DNA of 64,000 nucleotides from Taeniopygia guttata (Eukaryota > Chordata > Aves > Passeriformes > Estrildidae). Of the stretch, positions 1 to 13,462 are shown piece after piece. The number at the start of each line of letters is the position of its first letter. The stretch's first letter is position 1. The position numbers were made by a program, and so were the translations under genes. The notes beneath the pieces are model-generated. The model was not told the DNA's origin, searched no databases, and saw nothing but the letters and a program-made list of their open reading frames with translations. The stretch is taken from positions 24,267,501 through 24,331,500 of the forward strand of contig NC_133032.1 of NCBI RefSeq assembly GCF_048771995.1. Direction: 5' to 3'.

Positions 1-1700
1 GGAAACAAGCAAACAAAAGTGTTATTTCTGTTTTGTCACTTTCCATGCTTGAACAGACATTCTGCTAGTGTTTATTCTTTAAGCACTCTCCAGGGAAAAA
101 AAAAAAGCCTTTTATTTTTATAACATTAAAATAATTCCCGAAAATATTTTGCACTGAATGTACCAAAGTTGAAGGGACATTATGATCTGACTGATAGCAA
201 ACTGCATCACTATCAAATATCTATAAAAATGCTTAGGAACCAGGCTTTCTTCACAGTGCCATGTCTATAGATATCAGGACTGTGCACATAAGTAATAATT
301 TTATAATACTATATGTGATATTGTAATATGCATTTATTTTAAATGCATCTGGGTCATTTTTCATGCATTGGATAACTTAATGCAGTGGAATTTAATACAG
401 ATATTTCATATGCTCCCCACAACTTTTTATTTGTACAGCACTGTAAAACACTAGCTCATTTGGAAAACCATGAATAACTTCTTTAAGGTGAGCCACTGGT
501 CATAATGCCACTGTCCTATATCAGTGAACACCTACAAAATGTAACCTGTTTGTAGTGTCCAAGCTTGCATTTTCATTGATAAATAGTTTTCTTATCAAAT
601 GTTATTTGAAGCAGTTTCTATGGCATATCAAGCACTGCATGGACACCAATTTCTTTATGCTTAATTTTGCTGAAATACACAAGGCTTGCTCGCTTCTATT
701 TTTGGTACTTTTCCTCCAGATGGTCTTGTGTGAACACCTGTGCAGCTGCGCCCCGTTTCTTGCACAGCTGCTGTCACGCACTGCATCCACCACATTTTAC
801 AATGGCAGGAGTTGCGCTTGGATACTGGATGACAAGAACACAAATCCAGCTCTGTGCTAGCCCTTTTGGTACTGCTGCAGCACAGCAGCATTTTCCCTGT
901 TCTGTGGGACACGTAGCTTTTGGAGTAACCTCCTCACTTTGGAGGCTCTTGAGGGGGCATCTGAGGGAGGTGTCCTGCTTGTTCTGGTGGGAGGTTTTTT
1001 CCAGCGGAGGCGAGTGTCCCTGGAGATGTCGTCAGCAGAGACTGCCAGTCCACCCTCCGAGGCAGAAGGCAGCTGCAGCTGTGGTGGGGACTGAGAAAAC
1101 CCTTCAGACTTACTGAGGAAATGTCACATGTGCAAAGGAAAAGCAAAATCAGGGGGAAAGCATTCTTTAATTTCAAGAATAATCGAGCTTCTGCATGACA
1201 TCTGGGACTCTCTTAAGTAACTTAGGTTTTTTTAGGCTACTTCTGGCTGGTATGAAGTAGCAAAGAAAAATCCAAACACATCACCCTGTTTCTACATGTA
1301 TATTTATCAGTCTTTGCTGAGATTGCATGTCATGGGTCCTAATGCACATCTTTTTTCAGAACATGAATGAGCAGTAGGCAAACTGACTTTTCAGCAGGTC
1401 ACTCCAGCATGGCTCATGTTTTATGGGATCCATTCACTGAGTAGCTGAAATTCTGGCACTCGGAGCAGAGTGCAACTTCTGATTGGTTGAAGGACTACAG
1501 AATTTTCATTTTGCAATACTGTGTTATCTGTGGTCTTAAAAAAGAGATTTCCCAGGTGGAAACTGTATCTACAAGTTTTGAACCAGATACTCTTTGGAAT
1601 GAAAAGTTTAAATATTTGGCACAAAGTAAGTTTATACTAGTCTGCCTTTTAAGTTATGCTTTTGTACAAAACTAAAACAATAAATGCATCTTGTCAATTT
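1..1700 (+). other. Possible end of an upstream gene's 3'UTR (HECW2 by synteny)
   Basis: No convincing coding exon is seen here. The stretch is AT-rich, has no long credible frame, and ends with an AATAAA at 1679-1684 followed by T-rich sequence. In other vertebrates HECW2 lies upstream of STK17B in the same orientation and has a very long 3'UTR, so this may be its tail. The assignment rests on synteny and one poly(A) hexamer only. Open frames around 555-1176 overlap on both strands and look fortuitous. Confidence 0.25.
1679..1684 (+). terminator. Candidate poly(A) signal AATAAA
   Basis: A canonical hexamer followed within 50 bases by T-rich sequence. It would end a transcript entering from the left edge. 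Isolated hexamers are common in AT-rich DNA, so this is weak without transcript data. Confidence 0.25.
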
Positions 1701-4700
1701 TTATTTAAATATATCTACTACACCCATTTGTTCTGTATTTATGCATGTAAAAATAATTGAAATCAGCCATGATAATCTGATGTTCTGTAAAGATGGTGGC
1801 AGGGTCATGAGTGAGGCAGCTGTCAGTTAGAAAATAGATAAATAAAAAAAAAATCCAGAATCTTTGTAGCACTGAAGCCAAGAGAGACTAAGGAGAAGTT
1901 GCTGCTTCCTCCTGTGCTGCCAACATCCCCTGGGGGACTCTAGAAAAAGTGCTGTGTGAAGGCTGAGGTGTCAGCTGGGTACAGCTCCCTGTGCTGCCTC
2001 GAGCACTTGGCTCTTTGTGACTGTAAGTGATGCTGCTGCTCTGAAGGGATTAGCAAGGAGGAACTATAGGAAAGGAAGCCTGAGCTTAGTCAAATACCCA
2101 CATCTCCTGGCAACTGCTTGGAATGTTCTTCCTTTGGTTTTGGAAGCCTTGCCATTAAATGTGTCCCAAGGGAAAGCCAGTTTTCATGTCCTGCAGCTGA
2201 CTGCAGCAGGCACCACCATGTCATTGCTTATGACACAGGGATGAGGGTCCACACAGAGCAAAACTGGGGAGCCTTTCCAAAGTTCTGTATGTTCTTGGAG
2301 GTTTTCCAGATGGTGCTAAGGAGCTTTGCATTTAGGAAGGAAAAAAGTACACTGAAGAATCCCTTCAGCCAATGATAACTCATACTAGCTTAACCTGCAG
2401 CATCTCCATCACACAGAAGCTGGCAGGGGAGGTCCCTGCAGGAATTTAAGTGAGGTGCCCATGTTTCCTGCTCTGCTGGGAAGTGGAGCCACACATCAGC
2501 AGCCAAAAAAGCAGCTCCCAGGTCACTGCAGCCTCCCAGGCTGGCAGGAGACTGGCCTTTGTCCCCCATATGCTAGGGCAGGCCCCTCTCCCCAGGTCCC
2601 AGCATCCCAGCCTAGCAGAGGTGTGCTTTGCTCAGCTGGCACTGCTGGCAATCAGGTTATAGCCAGAACACTCCTAAATACACCACAAAAACTTGGAATC
2701 AGTAAGTTCTGCAGTGTGGCACCTGCTCTGTGGCAAGCACCCATTGAGAGTCTGCAGGCCAGCAGCAGTGAGGGGAGTGGTGCCTTTGCCCACAGCAGCA
2801 GGGCACAGCCATCTGCCACCTCTGTCACACCGCCAGCAGCACCTGGCAGGGCAGGACAGGAAAGCCTTTCAATCCACCCCCTCCCTGCCAGCTCTTTTTC
2901 CTTGGAATTCATCAAATATTTGCCTCCTTTTGCTTTTAAACATCATTTTCATTATCCTGTACTGACCTTACCATAAAAAATGTTAATATGGCTTAGAGAG
3001 TATGTGGGGTGAATTCTTCATTCCCAGGCACGCCTGCTCATGGGCACCACATGAGCTCCACATGGCAGCAGGCAGCCCTGGGTCACACAGGGGTGGGAAT
3101 AGCTGTAATCTTCAGGGAACTGAAAATTTAGGCAGCAGTGCTCTGGCAGGACATCACACAAAGCTTCTGGTAGGAATTGGACTGGCAGAGCACTGGACTG
3201 GTAGTTTGCTCAGTTTAAAATTATAGGAAAGAGAAGAGGTTTGTGGTTTCTTATGTATTTTTAATCCTTTAGAAAAAGTAAAAAAAATTCCTTCTGAAGT
3301 ATTTGTAGTTGTATCATCTGGTTGTTAAATGTAATCTCAGCAGTATTAATTGCAGATGTTTACTGAGTTGCTGCAGAGTTTTATGGAGCTGCTTGAAGCA
3401 CGCTGTCTCTGGACTGAGAGAATCTCTGTTCACATCAGGGAAACTTCAGCAGCTGTGTTTGAATGGCCAGTGTAAGTTCATTTCCCATAGCATAACGCAA
3501 GTTACTTTTTTCAGTGAATGAAACTTAACTGCATCAAGTTATACTAATAGTGTTTTTTGCCTGCTACTTTTTTATGTGGTTAATATATTCCTGTTAGCAC
3601 TAATGGGAATTGAGCAGAAGGTTAATCTCCAATCATAAGACTGCAGATGTAGCTTCCTATACTGTTGTTTCCCCTTCTCATCCTTTTCTCTCTGGGCAAG
3701 CAATTGAACTCCAAGCAAAATTTCAGAAGAATTACTGAAAGCTGGCTTCATAAACTGTGGCTTGACTCAATTATGTGCTATAAAACAGAACTGCAGAAAT
3801 ACTATGGGTGGACTGGCTCATCAGTTTAAGTAAAAAAATTCTTTACAATTTTGATAGTGCAATGACATAGCTGCTGTTGGACTAGTTTAACATTTTGCCT
3901 AAATACTTTACAATAAAAAAATTTTGGAGGTTGAATTTGAAATTACTTGTTTGCTGGAAAACTAAATATATGTTAGGTAAATACTAGAGGAAAAGAATAA
4001 CTTTACTGTAAAGGCAGTATAACCCACTTCAGTTAGCAGTATGCAGAATTACAGTGCTGACTCTCCAAACACAGAATTTTCACAATGAAAGATGGGGTTT
4101 ATATTTTGCATGTCTTCTAAATAGACCATGAACTTCACAGTGCTTCTGTTCAGCTTTAGACTGACTAATTTTGGCACTAGGCTACTACTGTTTGGGGTGT
4201 TCATTGCTATGGAATGTTTTTTACTTAAACGTTTTTAGTATTTTTTACTAAATATTTTCCTTTAGGACTTTACTTCATAGGCTTTGATCAGAACCATATT
4301 ATGCTGTAGGTATTTTAAGGTAAATCATGATTATTTGATAATTCTGTTTAGTATGACTGACCTTCTGGCCACTGTTTAGAAAGGTTCCTCCTGATTTTTG
4401 ATAAAAGGATGACAGTCAAGGACTCCTGGAATGGTTACAATCCATTGAAGTGTCTGAATGTATTCAAAATGCATTTAAAAATACCTCCTGATGACTATGT
4501 GAAATAATTGCTACACTCATTGATTATCCCCTTTCTAAGTCTCTATTTCAAAATTTGAACTTGTTTCCTTTCAGATTACATTGCGGAATAATTATACTAA
4601 AATTTTAACTAGAGATGTATTCTGACAAATTTCTCAAAGCTATGATGGATGTGAAAGGGAGACGAGCTATGCTTCTCTCAGTCCTTTTGCCTGTTAAAAA

Positions 4701-7700
4701 ACTTCTGAATAAGGAAACTTTATATTTTGGGTTTCAGTTGTTTCTTGTTTTCAGAACTTTGAGAAGCTTCTCATTCAGCCGTGTTAGAAAAAGCCTTGCC
4801 TGCTTTGAGGCTTTTGTTAAGCACTCAGGAGGTATATTGTTCAACTAATTTAACATCCTTTTGTGCTGACATCAATTAGCTTTTAAATGTATAGACCTAC
4901 AGAACTCCACAGGACTCTGGTCTCCCTTATTCTGGGCTGCCTTCCAAAGCCATCCATCCTGTCCCTTTTGATTGCACATAATCCTACAATCACCCAGAGA
5001 CAATTGCTGACCACCTACACTGACTGTAGCTGTAGTATCGCAGTAAGACTCTTGGTTTGGGTTTGCTTTCAAAAGCAGCTCAGTCCAGAGTGGACAGGAT
5101 GACTGTTACTCTGACATCAAGACTGAGCTGTTCAATAAAAATAGTCATAAAAGTGGTTTTGAAAATAGTTGATTAGATATCCAAGGGTAAAATGTCTTTT
5201 GGTTTTGCAAAATTAATGAGGCAGGGGATTTTGCTTGCAATGTTTTATATTACCAGAATTTGTGGGCCTCATGGGCTGCCCCAGGCTGTTGGCCAGGTGG
5301 GTGCAGAGCCCTTGCAGTGAGGCAGGTGATGCTGATTCAGAAATCACAGCAGCAGGAGATCTGTTCTGTAGTGAGCACTGTGCCTTCCACAGCTGGAGGC
5401 TTTTTCATGCAGCCCTTGAGCTGGATTCTTCCCAAAAGCTCATTCTATGTGTGATGCCTGCTGCTTGCAATACAAGCAGCTCGTGACACACTCCCCTGAC
5501 TACTCAATACCTTTCGTTTTAAACAAGGATTACATTTTTCATAGTTAGAAATTCCCATCCAGCAGTATAAGGTCAATAAAAGAGGATTTTGCTGAGACAT
5601 CATATTTGATTGCCATGCTGACTGCAGTCAGACGTTGGAGCTCACTAATTTTAAAGTAGATTACTGTATGAATAAGGAAATAAATCTTGGAAGCCTCATA
5701 AATAATTCTGAGAAGGAATGTAATTGTAGGTGCTGTAATGATAAGACAGGGCAGTTCCACGCAGCGCACAAGGTACAGCTATGGAGGAGTGCTGGAGTGA
5801 AGACAAGTCTGAGAGTAGGCACAGGAAAAGGACTGCACTTTGAGGACACTGAGCTGTGATGAGCCCTGGGATATAAAATAGGATACTTCCTGCTTGAAAA
5901 TTAGGCTAGGATAATGCACCTAGGAAAAAATGACTGTTCATCCTGAAATACATTGGTGTTACTGCAACTGCAGGACATGCTTTAACTGATTATTAGCTTT
6001 TGAAAATCTTAAGTACACAATCAGAAAATTTACTTCTACGTGGTTTGGCTGTTTTGTTTTATTGGGACTGGGTTGTTTTTTTATTTGGGCTATTTTCAGG
6101 AAAAGGGAGGCTTTTAAATAAGGATGGTTTGTCGAAGTGGTCTTCTATTTGTACAAGTAATGACTATTTATTATTATCTGCATTTGACAAGGGATACCAC
6201 TTCTGATAAAAGATTAAATCATCACAACCAATGGTGACTTTCCTTTTCAATGTGATGGGACAAATCCCTAATGTTTAGATGTGTCAAAATGCAGATTTTG
6301 GGTTTTTTTAAGATACTTGATATTTGTATTATAGTTGTGTAAGAACCATAATGCAAATATCCACATGCATTTCCACAAAGACAGAGATTGATGTGGCATT
6401 TTCAAAGCTTACTTAGGTAATTGTGAAGATTCTAATTACCCTAGGTAGCTTTAGCCAAGCAGATGCAAGTCTTGATTCCATTCACACTCTAATGATATTA
6501 TCAAAAAAAATACTGTGTAAGAGAGTGGGAGGGTTTCATGATGGGTTTCTGTACCTAAAAGTTGATGTGGTTTTTTTTTACCTGAAAGACAAGACTATTG
6601 GATCATTCAATATGAGAGTAAAAAGAAGAATTCCTTGTGATTTTTCTTCTGCAACATGGTTACTGAGATGGGAGGAGTTTTATATAAACTTGAAGTCCTA
6701 AATGAGAAGACAGCTTGCATGTTGAACCATACTGGTTCAATAGTTCCATACAGTAGGACATTTTTCTGCAACGAGTCTGCAACACTCAGGAGACTGCTGT
6801 TTATTATCAGCATTGCAGGGAGGAGGAGAATTATGATAATATTAACTACATAAATCACATTTGGAGGATGCTTTTTCTTTGCACGCTGTTTTTCCTGGGA
6901 ATGATGTAGCCTTGAGGGCATCCATGAATCCTGATCAGCAAGGCTGCTTTTTGAATAATTGACTGAACATTTGTACTTGTAAGGGCTGGTACAGTATGGA
7001 AAGGGAGATCTTTAGAGGAAAAGAAGGTAATGAGGGATGTGGTGTGGAATACTGCTACCCCCAAGTCAGTTGATGTTCCTGCCCTTGCTAGGTTACAGTT
7101 TGGGTTATTCAGCATGTTTGAAAGTGTGTAGAGTTTTACAGGTTTTTGTAGTGGGGATGCAGGCATCCAGAATCTAACAGGATTACAGGTGCATCTTCCT
7201 CATTTTTGACAATTACTTGATATAATTTTATACCAAGTTCTTTGTTTTTAAAGAATTTCAGGCACTGAGAATATGGAGTGCATATTTATTTCTAAGCTTT
7301 AAGTAGAACACGGTGTATTTTTTAATCCTTTCCATACTTTTCAGTTAAGTGTTCACAAGACTGTATATCAAATACAATTCCAAGTTTTTCTATCTTTCTA
7401 CAAGCCAGTTTTAAGTTTCATCTGAATTTGGTACATGACTTTCACAAAACACTAAATGGGGAATACGTGCGTCAAGCATTAACATGGTTTCCCTCCTTTT
7501 CCCTCTTTACATTGCATTACATTTCAGGATTTTTTTCTTCGAGGCAGAGAGAATAGATAGAAAATGTGTTGAGTGTGTTACAGGGGCACACAATGTGTAT
7601 CATTGTGCCTGGCTTCAAGGAATGTACTATAATGTTTGACTGCTCACAGATTTACATAATTTGAATACAGGACTGTTGTGTTGTATTCCCTGTTACTCAA

Positions 7701-10540
7701 AAACATTTGGGGAAAAGAATTTTCTGTGTATAATTTTATTTTCATACTGATCTCTATTTTATTTAAGACCATGTTTCATCATGAAATCACTTAATTAAAA
7801 TAAATCTTCTTACAAAATCCACTTTGTAAAACATCTCTTTTATTGTGCCTCTGAATATATCGTAACATACTTTTTGAAGTGAGTACCTTTAGATCATTCT
7901 GTCATTTGAAGCTTTAAAAACCTTTAGAGAAACCACAAGGCACTTTTCCTGATACCTACTTTGCTCAGTGGTTTCTGGTGGCCTGTGGAGTCTGGCATAT
8001 TACAAATCACGAATTTGGAAGTGGGGAAATTAAGGATTCTGCAGCCATATGCAACATAATTTGAATAAGAGCTACATATTAAAAAAAACCAAACCTACAA
8101 CAAACAAAGCAGCAAATATCACAGCAAACACCTTGGAGAGGCCTGGGCCTCATGGAAGAGCCTCTGCTTTTGAATGGAGCATCAGAGCTGGCAGCAAAAT
8201 ACTTCCCAGCAGTGGCTGTAACACAGGAAAGCTCTCTTTTTCACAGGGAAATACCTTCAGGGGGAAATGCATTCTGTTGTCTTTTATAATAGCCAGTGGC
8301 CCCACCAAATACTTCCTTCTACTTTTCTAAGAGATGGTAGTGGTTAGAGTGAAAGAAACTGGTCTTTAATCAGCTCTTAGGCAAGGGTTCTCCCCACCAC
8401 AGCACAGCCCAAGGAGAATGGTTAAATGGCAACTTGTCACTTCTCCAGTGTGCTACACAAACTGTTTGGAGAATCTGATAGTGAAGTGATATTTCCATTT
8501 TTAAAAACCTTTTTCTAGAAGATGATTTTACATTCTCTTGCTTCTACTCAAATGTGGTGCAAGCTAACCTGAGTCATTGAAGGAGAGCTGCTGTGGGAAG
8601 AGGCAAGGCTTTGGGACTGGAGCCCTTTCAGAATCTGTTCTCTGTCACTCCTGATATCAGACTCAGAAGCTATTTTCATTGGGTTACTGATAACTGATGC
8701 CACGTAGGGCACAATCACTTACTTTCCCTCAGTGTAAACACTGGAGTTGACCTGGAGCTCATGCTGGGTGACACTGAGGCAGCTGTGGGAAGCAGTGCCT
8801 GGTGGAATCCGGAGATTTTCCACTGCATTGAGGAATGCCTTTTGTGAGAAGGTGGAGAGACTTTAGCATGGGGGAATCAGATTTTTTTTAATGACCTATT
8901 AAATAAAAACGAGTTGGAGAAGGCTCAGACACTTTGAGCTTCCAGCTGCGAAGCTCTTAATGTCCTGTGCTTGTCCCCACTGTCAGTGACACAGTTCCCT
9001 GCTAAGAAGGGTTACCTGCTATCTCTTCAAACATCATCAGCCCGGGACAGACCTGAGCTGAAACCAGCATTCCTTGAGGGAGCTGAGCTTTTCCACAAGC
9101 CTGGCTCCTCAGAACACCTGTGCCTGGTCACCGGGGGCTGTGCCTCACAGCTGTGCTGAATGGCTGCTGATCAAGTGGAAATAGTTCTTTCCATGAGAGC
9201 TTCCAAAGGCTGAAAAGACCCAGCTTTGTAATGGATCAATAATCAAGGTAAGCCAGAGAACAACTAACTAAGAATGGGAGTTATGACGCTAACACCTTTA
9301 ATTGCTATTTTAAAATTATCCCACAGACAAGGTGTATACATTAGGAATAATAATAGTTCATGATCCTGTACTCTTGTGACCTTCAGCCTACCCATTCCCC
9401 CTCCTCCACCTTTGTTTGTCCGTCGCAGTTGTGGTGTATCTAAGTAAAATTCCAAAGTCCTCAGGGTGGAGTCCTGTCAATTATACCCTTCTCTAAGTGC
9501 CATTCATGTTTCCATAGCATTATAGAAACAGATAACCAAGAGTACAATAACATGCATGTCATTAAGCATTTTTGCTATTGGCTTCCAAAACGTAAAGGGA
9601 GAGTAGAACAAATCCTGAAGAGCATCAGTAAAGACAAAAAATCAGCTAAGCAGACAAACATAAGCACTGTCATTTACTTCTTGGCACCATGTGCTATAAT
9701 AACCTAAAACATCTTAATTGTGGGCATCATTTAAATTTACTCTGTGGCTCATTTGGTATGTTTGGAATGCTGCCTGCTTTTCATACTGCGCAAAGAGCAC
9801 TTCTCAACAAAACCTATCCTGTCCACACGTTGTATTTTTATTTGACAGATGTATTTGAAATCATGTTATAATCAAGAAAGGGTATTATCTGGAATCCTGC
9901 AGAGATGGTGGAACTCTGGGAGAGAGTAAAGATTTTGGGCTGCTTTTGTCAAAAATATCCACAGCTCAAAGTGCTAAAAAGCCAGATGGAAGTTCAAGCA
10001 AGCAGGAGTTACATGTTTTCAGTAGGTATGTCAGGGTGCCAGCTACATGGTGTGATATATTCTAGACTCTTCAAGAATGCTTTCTGCTTTCTTATCTTCA
10101 TTTATGTTACTTTCATCTTTATGCAAGCCTTGCTGTGACTGCGTGACTTAGGCACTGTAATAAACACAGCAATTACCCATTTCACTGGCAGTGCCATGGC
10201 ACAAACAGAATTAACCCAGTAACTCTAATGGTGCACTGCTGAAATTAAATACACAGCTCTTAAACTCTTATGCTATGTTACTATTACTGCCTTCATGGCA
10301 AATGTATTACAAAACGGATGTTTGCAAATTTCTAACTCGGATTGCTTCAGAGGAAATCAATTTGACAAACAAATTGCAACTATTTTAGAACTCTTTCTAG
10401 CTTCAACTTATTTCTGAACCATGCTTTAGGCTACTTTGAGTCCTTGGAAAGAGTCTTTGAAACCACAGGTTAGTCTTTTAACTAATGTTTTTTTGGGTGG
10501 GCTTCTCACGAGGGTCTGAAGACCCTGTGTCCACTTGCAT
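1701..10540. other. Intergenic region upstream of STK17B
   Basis: I see no exon with a recognisable protein match and no tRNA or rRNA. The sequence is mostly AT-rich, with a moderately GC-richer patch at about 2450-2900 that holds overlapping open frames on both strands, which suggests base composition rather than coding. No well-preserved CR1 copy was recognised here. Confidence 0.5.
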
Positions 10541-11057
10541 GCAGGACTAAGAGACTGTCAAACGTGCGAGCCGTGTCCTCGTACCGAAGTGCTGAAAGCG
10601 CTCTGTTCCCGGCAGCCGTGGCTGCTTTCCGGCTCGCTGTTTAACTGCACTGGGCGGCTGCTGTGTTCGCTGAGCCTTCGCGGCCGCGCCACCCGCGCAG
10701 CGGCGGCGGGGCCCGCACGGCGCCTCTGTCCCCGCCACGTCCCGCACCAGCGCGGAGCGGGAGCGCTGCAGGCGCGGCTCAGTCCCCGGCTGAGACGCGT
10801 CCTGCACCGGGACCTGCCCGCGCACCTGCCCCGCTGCCACGGCCGTTCCCCGCTGCTCCAGCGCTCGGGGATGCAGCGGACGCACGGAGGAACCTTCGCT
10901 GAGGGGTTAGGCTGCCGCAGCAGCGGGAGCGGGAAGCCCATCGGTGCCGTGTGGCCCGAAGCGGCCGCCCCGAGCCCCGGTACCCCCGCGGCCCCGGCTC
11001 CCTCACGGCCGGGCCCGCAGCGCCGGCGGGCGGCACCTGCTGCGGGGGGCCGCGCGG

Positions 11058-11075
11058 CCGGCAGGGGGCGCTGCC
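11058..11075 (+). promoter_or_regulatory. CTCF-like binding site
   Basis: The core GCAGGGGGCGCTG agrees closely with the published CTCF consensus. It lies roughly 100-200 bases before the presumed STK17B first exon. Occupancy cannot be judged from sequence. Confidence 0.5.
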
Positions 11076-11179
11076 CGCAAGGAGGGCGCTCCCGCCAATC
11101 GCCGGGCCTCTGGGCGCCGGGGCTGGGCGCCGATTGGTTGTTCTGCCGAGTGGGCGGGGCCTGGCGCTCGCGCCGCTGG

Positions 11180-11266
11180 GCCAGCCGCTCCTCCCGGGTT
11201 GCGCCTTTCAAACGCCGAGAGACGGCGAGAGAGTGGGAGCGGCGCTCTGAGGGACGGCGGCCAGCG
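11180..11266 (+). other. STK17B: STK17B non-coding exon 1 (5' end approximate)
   Basis: A strong splice donor, GCG|GTGAGT, follows position 11266, just downstream of the NF-Y/Sp1/TTCAAA cluster. No ATG here opens a frame continuous with the kinase, and the next exon carries its own ATG after an acceptor, so this is read as an untranslated leader exon. The 3' edge is set by the donor; the start is an estimate. Confidence 0.55.
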
Positions 11267-13340
11267 GTGAGTGTGCCCGGCCGGGGGGAGCGGGAACTGT
11301 GCCTGGCCGCGGGGTGAGTGTGCCCGGCCGCGGGGCTGCTGTGCTGTTCTGCAGGCTGGGCGCGGTGGAAGCCCCGCGCTGCCTTCCCCCCCGGTGCCGG
11401 TGGGAGCGCGGGGTGTCTGTGAGGGGAGTCGGGGCTGTCCCGCGGGGACCGGGCAGGGTTCGCCCGGCCGCTGCCGCCCTCCGTGCTCCTTCGCTGCCAA
11501 ACATCTTCCTGGCCCGGGCCAGGGACTCGACGTCCTTAGAAAAGGCTAAAGGAGCTGACTTTTTTCCTGGTTAAACTTCCCTAGTTTAGTGGGAAACCTT
11601 TTTCCCCCCCGTAGCTAGTTGAATCTCATTCTCCTGAGTAGATTACGTGTTTCTTTGTGGGTTTCTGCCTTCTATGGGTATGTGTTCTTCTCTGTTCTTG
11701 ATGATACTGAGCTAAAAAATGGAGATGTGGTGTCTTACCAGAGGAACAACGTCAAGGCAACGTGAGGCAGAACTTCTTAGTAATTGCTCTATACGAATGA
11801 TCGTGTAAAATGAAAGCTTACGTAATAAGCGCGATAATGATAATAAATTTGATAATGGTAAGCTCTCGGTCAGGCCAGTTATCGAGCACAAATGGTTTTC
11901 TACTGAAGTACAGCAGGAAGAAGATACAGTTTAGGAGTTAAAGTTATCGAGTCAGCACAGCCCTAAGGAGAGTCATGTAAAATTTCAGACATCAGAATCG
12001 TCCTCTTAAATGGTAAACTGCCATATAATGGGGGAGAAGGAATGCTTGCTTGTTACAGTGAGCAAAGACTTGTGTATTAGATTGTATTGTGACCTTCACA
12101 TAATTTCTTAAAGAAGCTGTTTCCTGCATATCAGATGATACTTTGAAGATATTTTTAAACTGTAGTTTGGGTCTTTTTCCTGCTAAATGATGTACAATGA
12201 TTTGCATCTAAAATAGTTCTGATATGAATATCCATGTTCCATCCCACATGGGAATGTGAAAAACGCTGGATGGGCACTGGGTTACATGTGGATCAGAACT
12301 AGTTCCATTGCTCCCCCAGAAGTGTGTGACAGTGCATTTCTCTCATTTAAGCTGCAAGTGTATTTTTGTGAGTTTGCTAACTGTCTCTGAATTGCAATTT
12401 GCCTTATTTTTTTTCTTTCACTAATGAGGGTAAACCTGCTCTTTAACTTAAAGAAGCCATCAATTACTACTTCTGGTATCCTTCAGTAACCTTTTTCTGC
12501 TTTGCTTTTGCATTTCACCTGAAGAGATGCTTCAGGCCTATAAACGTGAATACCAAACCCCAGTATTTTTATTGGGTTTGGTTTTGTTGGGGTTTTTTTT
12601 CAGTGGGTGGGTGCATCTTCATAATGTGCTGTTCTACTGGTTTATTAAGGTAATTTAATCAGGATTACTACATCATTTGATTCTAAATGATCTGAACTTG
12701 CAAAGAGGATGTTGTCCATTCATGCTTCTCTCTCATAATTAACTCGGCCTTAAAAAGGAAACTTGGAGGAGCTATGAGTGAGTCTAATAACAAATGTGAA
12801 TATTCCCACTGGGAAAAGAGCCCCACTTTGTCCTGTTGTTACCTATTCCTGCTGTGTTGCAGTTAACAAACAGGAAGGAGTTTTGGTAAATTCCCCCAGG
12901 AACAAATATCTGTTAAAAAGTGTAAACTTAAAGGAAGTGTGGAATTTACCCAGAATACAGAGAAGAGTTTCAGAATGATTAACAAAAGGTACATGTCATT
13001 AATAGTTAAGTAGCTATTAGCATTTTTATTAGATCTAAAGCTTATCCCTAGTATCTTATGGATATACTCCAGAGAGGGAAAGAAACCTCCACTTATCTTG
13101 AGTGTTTACATTATTAAATTATCATGCCTTGATTAGTATTCCTTTCAGGTTTTATTTTTACAGTGATTAAATGTGTTGTTTTCAGGATGCTATTGAACAA
13201 AGTTCTGGCTATTCTACTTTTATAGCCCTAAACTCAAAATATTTGTGTACTTTGCTTTGCTGTAGCTATGGAGTTTCCAAAACTCTTAATTGTTTTGCTT
13301 CAGCAGGTGGCTGGTATAAGAGAGAGGCCTGCTCCTGACA

Positions 13341-13462
13341 ATGTCGAGGAGAAAGCTGGAGAATAAAAGCCTTTCTGGCTTGTTGGCCACGTCTCTGCAC
13401 ACACCAATCAAGACAGAAAACTTCTACAATTTTTATATGCTTGAATCAAAAGAGTTAGGAAG
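13341..13462 (+). CDS. STK17B: STK17B coding exon 1
   Basis: Encodes residues 1-40 plus two bases ([10 protein letters not shown]... to KELG), the N-terminal lobe up to the glycine-rich loop. The exon has about 35 bases of 5'UTR (acceptor at 13303 or 13306, CAGCAG). Donor AG|GTAAGA. Confidence 0.95.

Larger units (their letters stand above)
10560..11560 (+). promoter_or_regulatory. STK17B: CpG-island promoter of STK17B
   Basis: About 1 kb of very GC- and CpG-rich sequence surrounds the presumed start of STK17B. Near its 3' side it carries a CTCF-like core (11058-11075), a CCAAT box (11095-11099), an inverted CCAAT box (ATTGG, 11133-11137), a GC box (11151-11160) and TTCAAA, the reverse of a CHR-type element (11207-11212). 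There is no TATA box at the expected place. Paired NF-Y sites 34-38 bases apart plus an Sp1 box are typical of a housekeeping or proliferation-linked promoter. The long open frames on both strands here (for example 10535-11317) are products of stop-poor GC sequence. Confidence 0.8.

Noticed and set aside
10535-11574. Several long overlapping open frames on both strands in the CpG island
   Set aside because: Stop codons are rare in GC-rich DNA; frames overlap in all phases, show no family resemblance and span the STK17B promoter and first donor.
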